A DNA stretch of 64,000 bases, taken from the NCBI GenBank assembly GCA_963774305.1, contig CAVZEM010000008.1:62001-126000 (forward strand). Direction: 5' to 3'. Every line of letters begins with the position of its first letter. Positions within the stretch are counted from its first letter, which is position 1. The stretch is from DASUPK01 sp963774305. Its GTDB lineage: Bacteria; Actinomycetota; Thermoleophilia; Solirubrobacterales; 70-9. The translations under genes and the position numbers were made by a program. The notes below the pieces were generated by a model that was not told the DNA's origin, did not search any database, and saw only the letters and a program-made list of their open reading frames with translations. This document shows positions 58,659 to 64,000 of this stretch, in pieces.

Positions 58659-59816
58659 GTGAGCGCCCGACGCAGCATCGGCGTCTTCGTCATAGCCCTG
58701 GCGATCACCGGATGGAATTGCGGCAACGTCGGACCGGTCGTCGGCCCGCTGACCCAGGACTTCGACATCACCCTCGGCGAGGTGGGGCTGCTCTCCGGCA
58801 CGTTCTTCTTCGCCGGCTCCGCGATCGGCAGCCTGGTCGGCGCGGCTCTGGCGCGAAAGATCCGGGTGCTTTCGGGAATCTGGGCCTGCTGCGTGCTCTC
58901 CGTGATCGGCAACCTGATCTTCGCCGTGGGCGACAGCTTCGCTGTCCTGGCGGCCGGCCGGGTGTTCGCCGGCGTCGCCTTCGGCCTGGCGGCCGTCTTC
59001 GTCCCGGCCTACGCGCGAGTGATGGGAGGCGTGAAGATGGTCGGCCTGTTCGGCGCCGGGCTCACGCTGGGCGTCGCCGCCAGCCTCTTCCTCGGCAGCG
59101 TGCTCGAGGGCGCAGGCGTCGATTGGCGGGTCGCTTTCGCGATCACCGCCGCCCTGGCATTGATCTCGCTACCGCTGCTGCCCAACGAACCGGTCCAGGT
59201 CCAGCGGACGGCCTCCGAGGGCGAGGGCCTGGCCCGGGAGGCCCTGACCAACCAGGCCTGGTGGCGGGTCCAGCTGCTTGGGATCGCCACGCTCAACCTT
59301 CCGCTGATCGTGGGCGCCTGGCTGGTGCATTTCCTGATCACCGGCTACGGCCTCTCGGCTGCTGCGGCCGGTGGGTTTGCGTTCGTGCTGTTCGGGATCT
59401 CGGCGGTGATGCGCGACGTCGCCGGCCGGATGACGGCGGCCGGTGCCGGTCCGTCGATGTTGGTCATCGTCGGCCTCGGCATCGGGGCCGCGGGGCTTGT
59501 GCTGCTCGGTCAGGGAAACTCGCCGGGAGTTGCACTGGTGGCGATCGCGTTGATGGGCGTCGGCCTCTCCCTCCCCTACCCGCTCTACTACGACGAGGCG
59601 GAGCGCGTCCTCCCCGACCGCCCGATCGGCAGTCTCGGCCTGATGCAGGTCGGAGCGGGGATCTTCCCGATCCCGGTCATACCTCTGTTCGGCGGGGCGC
59701 TGGCGCACGGAGATGCGGACCTGGCTTTCGCCGCCCTGGCCGCCTTCGCGCTGCTGACCCTGCTGCTGAACGCGCGACCGCCCGTTCCTCCGCGCAGCGT
59801 GGCGGCGGGCAGCTAA
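58659..59816 (+). CDS. Major facilitator superfamily transporter
   Basis: The 385-residue protein has 12 hydrophobic helices in two bundles. MFS landmarks include GPLTQDFDITLGEVGLLSGTFFFAGSAIGSLVGAALARKI (helix 2-3 loop) and AAGRVFAGVAFGLAAVFVPAYARVM. The start is GTG at 58659 with AGGCAAGGA upstream. Substrate unknown; the layout is like drug or small-molecule exporters (CynX/NimT-like). It ends tail-to-tail with tetR (CTAA), so a regulatory link is uncertain. Confidence 0.85.
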   Translation: MSARRSIGVFVIALAITGWNCGNVGPVVGPLTQDFDITLGEVGLLSGTFFFAGSAIGSLVGAALARKIRVLSGIWACCVLSVIGNLIFAVGDSFAVLAAGRVFAGVAFGLAAVFVPAYARVMGGVKMVGLFGAGLTLGVAASLFLGSVLEGAGVDWRVAFAITAALALISLPLLPNEPVQVQRTASEGEGLAREALTNQAWWRVQLLGIATLNLPLIVGAWLVHFLITGYGLSAAAAGGFAFVLFGISAVMRDVAGRMTAAGAGPSMLVIVGLGIGAAGLVLLGQGNSPGVALVAIALMGVGLSLPYPLYYDEAERVLPDRPIGSLGLMQVGAGIFPIPVIPLFGGALAHGDADLAFAALAAFALLTLLLNARPPVPPRSVAAGS

Positions 59817-60466
59817 CCCGCCCAGCGCTGCCCCTGGCTGATCCGCTCCTGGCCGACCCAGGCGAAGTCCATCGCCGCCTGGACCACCTCCTCCTTGGGC
59901 ACCTTGCGGTGCAGGTCCCACCAGTCCGCGAGCGACTGCATCGCGCCCACCATCTGCTGGGCGATCATCTCGACGAACTGCGGCAGCTTCGGGAAGTCGA
60001 GGCCCTTGCGCTGCGCCTCCTCGCTCATCAGCTGGACGATCGCGGCGGCGACCTCGTCGCGCAGGCGATCCAGCCGGATGGCGACGTCGGGATCGCCGGC
60101 GTTGCGGAACATGATCCGCCAGGCGCCGCGGCGCTCCTCGACGAAGCCGAAGAAGGCCTCGAGGCCGGCGCGCATCCTCGGCTCCCCCGGCTCCGCGGCC
60201 GCGACGGCGCCGCTGATCCGCTCGACCAGCTCGTGGACGTGCATCTCGAGCATCGCGACGTAGAGCTCGCGCTTGGAGGAGAAGTGCTCGTAGAGGAGCG
60301 CCTTGGAGACGCCCGCCCGCTCGGCAACGGCGTCGAGCGAGGTCTCGTGGTAGCCGGTGTCGGCGAAGGCCTCTCGCGCCGCCGCCAGGATCGCCTCGCG
60401 GCGGTCGGCCGCGCTCATCCGCGACCGGGTCGGCGCCGCCTTCTTGTCCTGTGTGATCGATGTCAC
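59813..60466 (-). CDS. TetR-family transcriptional regulator
   Basis: The N-terminal helix-turn-helix is RREAILAAAREAFADTGYHETSLDAVAERAGVSKALLYEHFSSKRELYVAM. The remaining ~150 residues are a helical ligand domain. TetR proteins usually repress their own and a divergent gene until a ligand binds. A palindrome lies 6 bp upstream of its start, between it and the R2lox-SCP2 gene, so that pair is the obvious target. Confidence 0.92.
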   Translation of the reverse strand: MTSITQDKKAAPTRSRMSAADRREAILAAAREAFADTGYHETSLDAVAERAGVSKALLYEHFSSKRELYVAMLEMHVHELVERISGAVAAAEPGEPRMRAGLEAFFGFVEERRGAWRIMFRNAGDPDVAIRLDRLRDEVAAAIVQLMSEEAQRKGLDFPKLPQFVEMIAQQMVGAMQSLADWWDLHRKVPKEEVVQAAMDFAWVGQERISQGQRWAG

Positions 60467-60471
60467 CGTAC

Positions 60472-60493
60472 TAACTGACTAGTCAGTCAGTTA
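60472..60493. promoter_or_regulatory. Predicted TetR operator between tetR and the R2lox-SCP2 gene
   Basis: Perfect 9-bp arms TAACTGACT and AGTCAGTTA flank AGTC. The site is 6 bp upstream of tetR and 73 bp upstream of the R2lox-SCP2 start. It is AT-rich for this genome and overlaps a TACTATA-like stretch (60491-60497) that may be a -10 element. A related palindrome lies at 2725-2742. Confidence 0.75.
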
Positions 60494-60565
60494 CTATACG
60501 GCCTGATCCGGCGGCGGTGTTTGTGGCCGCCGTTTGTGTCGGTCAACGAGAGGACGGAGGCTGAG

Positions 60566-61852
60566 ATGTCGGTCGCGCAGCAGGGAATCGCCGGAGGAAT
60601 CACCTACGACGACCTCTACCGCCGCTGGGAGGAGGGCAACTGGCGCGCCACCGAGCTCGACTTCTCCGAGGACCGGAAGGGCTGGGACTCGCTCAACGAC
60701 ATTCAGCGGAAGTCCGCGCTCTGGATCTACTCGATGTTCTTCTACGGCGAGGACGCCGTGGCCGACGGCCTCTCCCCCTACATAGAGGCCGCGCCGAAGG
60801 AGGAGCAGAAGTACTTCCTGGCGACCCAGCAGGTCGACGAGGCCCGCCACGCGGTCTTCTTCCACCGCTTCTTCAAGGAGGTGATCGGGGTCGAGGGCGG
60901 CATCGCCGAGGGCCTCGAGTTCACCAAGGCACAGCTCGGCTGGGGCTACAGCAACGTGTTCGGCCGCCTCGAGCGGATGGTCGAGGAGCTCCAGACCGAT
61001 CGCTCCCTCCCGAAGTTCGCCCAGGCGATCACGCTCTACCACATGATCATCGAGGCGACGATGGCCCAGCCGGGCCAGCACTTCATCGAGGACTTCTTCG
61101 CCAAGGCCGGCACGATGCCCGGGTTCAGCGCCGGGATGGAGAAGGTCTCCCGCGACGAGCAGCGCCACATCGGCTTCGGCGTCAAGGTCCTCTCGGAGCT
61201 CTTCGCCGAATCCGACGAATGCAAGGCCGCCGCGTCGGAGCTGCTCCGCGAGGTCCTGCCCTGGGTCACCGGCGTCTTCGTGCCGCCGGGCTGGGACGAG
61301 CGCTACACGACCGAGTACGGCTTCACGCTCGAGCAGATCTACGCGTTCGGGATGAAGTCGGTGGAGATGAAGTGGAAGGCCACCGGCTACCCACTGCATG
61401 AGCATCCGCCAGGGATCTATCCCTTCGACCCCGAGATGCCGCACGAGGAGCGCGCTCGCCGTCAGATCATGCTGCTCCGCGCCGGCGTCATGGGAGAGCC
61501 GAACGGCAAGCCCGAGGTCAACCCCGAGGTCGAGGCGATCCTCTTCGACCTGGTCGCGCGCTCGGCCCACACCGACGCGGTCGATCGCCCCGTGACCATC
61601 CAGTGGCGCTTCGAGGACGCCCAGCCGTACCACCTGCGGATCGACAACGGCTCGACCCGCGCGGAACCGGGACTCGCGGAGAAGGCCGACGTGACGCTCC
61701 GGACCACGTGGGCCGACTGGATCGACGTCTCGGTCCGCGGCCAGGACGCGCGCCGGGCGATGCTGCGCCGGAAGCTGAAGCCGCGCGGCTCGCTGCGCCA
61801 GCTGGCGCGGATGCCGAAGATCTTCCCGCCGCGCCCGCAGCCGGTGGAGTGA
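60566..61852 (+). CDS. R2lox-type diiron oxidase fused to an SCP2-like lipid-binding domain
   Basis: The ATG at 60566 (MSVAQQGIAGGITYDDL) has GGACGGAGG upstream; the product is 428 residues. The R2-type ligands are E62, E92/H95 (DEARH), E163, E198/H201 (DEQRH), with the R2lox crosslink pair V65 and Y158. Residues about 330-428 (VTIQWRFEDAQPYHLRIDNGS, ADVTLRTTWADWIDVSVRGQD, PRGSLRQLARMPKIFPP) fit an SCP2 sterol-carrier-like domain. R2lox proteins bind a long-chain fatty acid at the metal site, so a fused lipid carrier may deliver the substrate (inference). Confidence 0.82.
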   Translation: MSVAQQGIAGGITYDDLYRRWEEGNWRATELDFSEDRKGWDSLNDIQRKSALWIYSMFFYGEDAVADGLSPYIEAAPKEEQKYFLATQQVDEARHAVFFHRFFKEVIGVEGGIAEGLEFTKAQLGWGYSNVFGRLERMVEELQTDRSLPKFAQAITLYHMIIEATMAQPGQHFIEDFFAKAGTMPGFSAGMEKVSRDEQRHIGFGVKVLSELFAESDECKAAASELLREVLPWVTGVFVPPGWDERYTTEYGFTLEQIYAFGMKSVEMKWKATGYPLHEHPPGIYPFDPEMPHEERARRQIMLLRAGVMGEPNGKPEVNPEVEAILFDLVARSAHTDAVDRPVTIQWRFEDAQPYHLRIDNGSTRAEPGLAEKADVTLRTTWADWIDVSVRGQDARRAMLRRKLKPRGSLRQLARMPKIFPPRPQPVE

Positions 61853-61947
61853 CCGCCAGGCCGCTCCACTTTGGAGCGGAGGGCGAAGCCCGTAGCGACT
61901 TGTGTGGGGCGGCCGCCTGCGGTCACGATTGATGGCGAAGCCGGTTA
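61850..61947 (+). repeat. Dispersed 3'-end repeat, copy F
   Basis: It begins at the TGA stop of the R2lox-SCP2 gene: CCGCCAGGCCGC, CTCCACTTTGGAGCGGAG, GGGCGAAGCCC, AGCGACTTGTG, GGCGGCCGCCTGCGGTCACG and GATGGCGAAGCCGG. Its far end touches the stop of the convergent SHOCT gene. Confidence 0.88.
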
Positions 61948-62421
61948 TTCACCCAGCAGCTGCTTCTTCTGGGCCTCGAACTCCGCGTCCGTGATCTTGC
62001 CGGCATCGCGCTGCCGGTCGAGATGGGCGATTTGATCGAGGGGGTCCTGCCGCGGGGCGGAGACGCCGCCACCGAAGCCGCCGGCGTTCGGAACGCGCAT
62101 CATCCGGCCGAGGATGCCGGCGATCTTCTCCTGTAGGCCCGGCACGCTCGAGGCATCGATCGTCTGGCCCTTCTTGTCGGGGTCGATGCCGGACTCGCGC
62201 AGCGCCTCCTCGATCTCCTGGCGGGCACCGGTCCCGCGCAGATCGATCGTCTGGTTCGACGTCTCGACCTTGGCGTCGGGACTCGTCCACCCCGCCTCTC
62301 CCATCGAGACGCTCTTCGAGTCCGGCAGCGCGGAGCCCTGGACCGCGGCGTCGAACTCGGGCGTCCCCGGCTCGGGAATCGCGCGCTCATCGTTCTTCCG
62401 CAGGAACCCGAAGAGGCCCAT
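61945..62421 (-). CDS. SHOCT-domain protein
   Basis: The 158-residue protein ends in a SHOCT domain (DPLDQIAHLDRQRDAGKITDAEFEAQKKQLLGE), a short oligomerisation helix pair found at protein termini. Preceding parts are MGLFGFLRKNDERAIPEPGTPEF, a conserved-looking QTIDLRGTGARQEIEEALRESGIDPDKKGQTIDASS, and a Gly-rich linker. The mode of action is unknown. Confidence 0.75.
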   Translation of the reverse strand: MGLFGFLRKNDERAIPEPGTPEFDAAVQGSALPDSKSVSMGEAGWTSPDAKVETSNQTIDLRGTGARQEIEEALRESGIDPDKKGQTIDASSVPGLQEKIAGILGRMMRVPNAGGFGGGVSAPRQDPLDQIAHLDRQRDAGKITDAEFEAQKKQLLGE

Positions 62422-62445
62422 GTGGCCGAGCCTACACCCGGCGGG

Positions 62446-64000
62446 TCACCCGACGACGAAGGTGTGCTGGCCGTGGATCCCCTTGAAGCGGACGACTCCC
62501 CCGCGCCGCTTCCCGCGGGCGGCCTTGCCGTCGATGGTGACCGTCCGCCGGCGGCCGAGCAGCGGCACCTCCACGACGCCTGAAGTCCCGCGCGGCGCCA
62601 CGACCGTGAGCTTGAACGAACGACCCCCGCGCCGCCACCGCGAAGCAAGGGGGCCGTGCGGGGTCGGCGCCTGCCCCTGCGCGAAGTGCAGGTTGCCCGG
62701 CTGCGGCGCGACGATCCAGTGGTGGTATCCCGGGGCGGTCGGCCGGATCCCGAGGATGTACCCGGAGAGCGCCGGGACCGGGCCGCCGGCCCAGCCGTGC
62801 GCCAATGAGATCCCGCCTGACTTGGGCAGGCCGTCGAGCCGCATGCTCTCCCACACCGTGCCCGGGCCCTCGACCAGCATCCGCCCCCAGGTCCGCCGCA
62901 TCAGGTCCAGCGCGCCATCCGTGTCCCCAATGGAGAGACGGGCGCGCAACTCGGTCGAGGCGATGAACGGCGAGATGTACCTGCTCATGTAGGGATCGTC
63001 GTCGAACTCACCATTGGCGACTCCGAACGGCGTCATCAAGTGCGAGTCGATGAACCGAAGCGCCTGTTGAGATTGGCTCGGGCTGGTAATCCCGCCCAGA
63101 ATGGCCTGGACCTGAGCGTCCTCAGTGTGGTTGCGGAGTGGGTCGTCGGTGTTGACGATGAACGCTCCCGCCTGCGGGTCCCAGAGGCGGCTGAGCATGG
63201 CGCTCCGGAGGGCACCCGCCTGCTGGAGGTATGCGCTCGCCGCACGCCGGCCCAGCCCGGCGCGGCGCTCCAGCACCGCCCCCGCCAGGAGAGCCCGATA
63301 GAGCGAGGCATTGGTGTAGGTGTCGATCCCACCCGCGGTATCGAGCGGATGCCAGTTGATGGTCTTGTCGTTCGAGGGCGTCCGATATAGGCCGCCGTCG
63401 AGGTTGGCCTGGAAGTAGGCGAGCGCACGCCGGACCACGGGCATCATCCGGTGAGCGAACCTTCGGTCGCCCGTGAGCATGTAGTAGTCGTCGAGCGCGA
63501 TGATCCACACCGCCGTGTATTCCGGGAGCCGCAGCGCCCCAAGGTCCGGGGCCGGCTGCGCGGCGGGCGGGAACTGGGACGCATCTGCGACCGGCGCCGG
63601 TGGGTCCCCCGGACACTGAACCGCGATCTGGGTGGCGGGCGAAAGCTGCCCGTCGCTGTACTGCTGGCAGCTGAACGCCTGCAGCGTGCGCTGGAGGATG
63701 TTCGGAGCGGACTGCAGCGAGTAGTTGCCGACCAGGTCCTCAATCGCCAGGTCACCGGCCCAGATTGCGCGGTCCCGCTTCGCGCCGTCGGTCACGGCGG
63801 TCGGACTGCGCACGCCGGGACGAAGGTCCCTGAAGGAGTCCAGCGCGAACGTGTAGGCGCTCGCGTACCAGATCTGGTTGAGCAGCCTGTCGTTGGAGAG
63901 GAAGTAGCCGCTGTACCGGCCCGGGCCGGGCCGGAGGTGCTCGGTCCGCACACGGACGTAGTCGATCGTGGCCGTGCCGGCGCCCTCGAGCTGAATCGAG
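62446..64000 (-). CDS. Alpha-L-rhamnosidase-like (GH78-type) glycoside hydrolase, partial at the window edge
   Basis: The reading frame is open to base 64000, so the N-terminal part is missing. Visible are VRVRTEHLRPGPGRYSGYFLSNDRLLNQIWYASAYTF, AVTDGAKRDRAIWAGDLAIEDLVGNYS (acidic DxxKRDRxxWxGD, the rhamnosidase catalytic region), INWHPLDTAGGIDTYTNASLYRALL, and a C-terminal beta domain (SGGISLAHGWAGGPVPALSGYILGI). Loops such as QAFSCQQYSDGQLSPATQIAVQCPGDPP are unusual. It probably removes terminal sugars from polysaccharides and may be secreted. Confidence 0.82.
   Translation of the reverse strand, partial: SIQLEGAGTATIDYVRVRTEHLRPGPGRYSGYFLSNDRLLNQIWYASAYTFALDSFRDLRPGVRSPTAVTDGAKRDRAIWAGDLAIEDLVGNYSLQSAPNILQRTLQAFSCQQYSDGQLSPATQIAVQCPGDPPAPVADASQFPPAAQPAPDLGALRLPEYTAVWIIALDDYYMLTGDRRFAHRMMPVVRRALAYFQANLDGGLYRTPSNDKTINWHPLDTAGGIDTYTNASLYRALLAGAVLERRAGLGRRAASAYLQQAGALRSAMLSRLWDPQAGAFIVNTDDPLRNHTEDAQVQAILGGITSPSQSQQALRFIDSHLMTPFGVANGEFDDDPYMSRYISPFIASTELRARLSIGDTDGALDLMRRTWGRMLVEGPGTVWESMRLDGLPKSGGISLAHGWAGGPVPALSGYILGIRPTAPGYHHWIVAPQPGNLHFAQGQAPTPHGPLASRWRRGGRSFKLTVVAPRGTSGVVEVPLLGRRRTVTIDGKAARGKRRGGVVRFKGIHGQHTFVVG

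Noticed and set aside
1..64000. Phage, integrase, toxin-antitoxin, CRISPR or biosynthetic cluster
   Set aside because: No protein in the window carries the signature domains of these systems; the only sign of mobility is the duplicated prs end and the dispersed repeats.

Overview
The window is a gene-dense, very GC-rich chromosomal segment, most likely from an actinobacterium. Gene content and protein style (a CsrA, Ala/Gly-rich tails, an alpha2-type glycyl-tRNA synthetase, archaeal-type class I aldolase) suggest the Thermoleophilia/Solirubrobacterales area, but that placement is inference. There is no rRNA, CRISPR array, transposase or integrase; one tRNA (Gln, UUG) is present.

Layout. 1-12 kb: ECF sigma factor with a C-terminal zinc-finger domain, an R2lox-type diiron oxidase, MBL hydrolase, GNAT, O-methyltransferase, a zinc-ribbon/rhomboid-like protein without catalytic residues, HxlR regulator, YbdK-type ligase, nitronate monooxygenase, class I aldolase, thermonuclease, CsrA. 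12-21.3 kb: four tandem paralogous GT-C-like membrane proteins, each overlapping the next by 4 bp, plus a small downstream gene. 21.4-54 kb: on the minus strand, an expanded version of the actinobacterial housekeeping block. In transcription order it is rsmI, remA-like, metG, tatD, ksgA, ispE, then glmU, prs, rplY, pth, mfd, PpiC foldase, mazG, eno, ftsB. Inserted in it are a DedA-PAP2 fusion, PucR regulator, GH15 hydrolase, tRNA-Gln, two DJ-1/PfpI genes, UbiB-like kinase, GDPD and others. 54-64 kb: LCP protein, FmdB, glyS, cupin, MFS exporter, TetR regulator, a second R2lox fused to an SCP2-like domain, SHOCT protein and the start of a GH78-like hydrolase that runs off the window.

The most unusual signals are not protein domains. 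(1) A dispersed, structured repeat of about 100 bp occurs six times, always in sense orientation at a stop codon. (2) A 510-bp segment is bounded by 18-bp direct repeats that duplicate the 3' end of prs, as after a site-specific integration. (3) The two R2lox genes carry related palindromes upstream, and the second lies beside a TetR gene, suggesting a two-gene regulon. (4) Five convergent gene pairs end tail-to-tail on a shared CTAG/CTAA. (5) Four genes show single-base frame disruptions (sigma-factor tail, GlxA-like regulator, FmdB tail, small gene after the glycosyltransferases), at least three of them in G runs, and mazG has no standard start codon. These may be assembly errors and should be checked in reads before being read as biology.

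Functionally the window combines core translation, wall-precursor and replication/repair genes with envelope genes (glycosyltransferases, LCP, DedA-PAP2) and lineage-specific redox enzymes.
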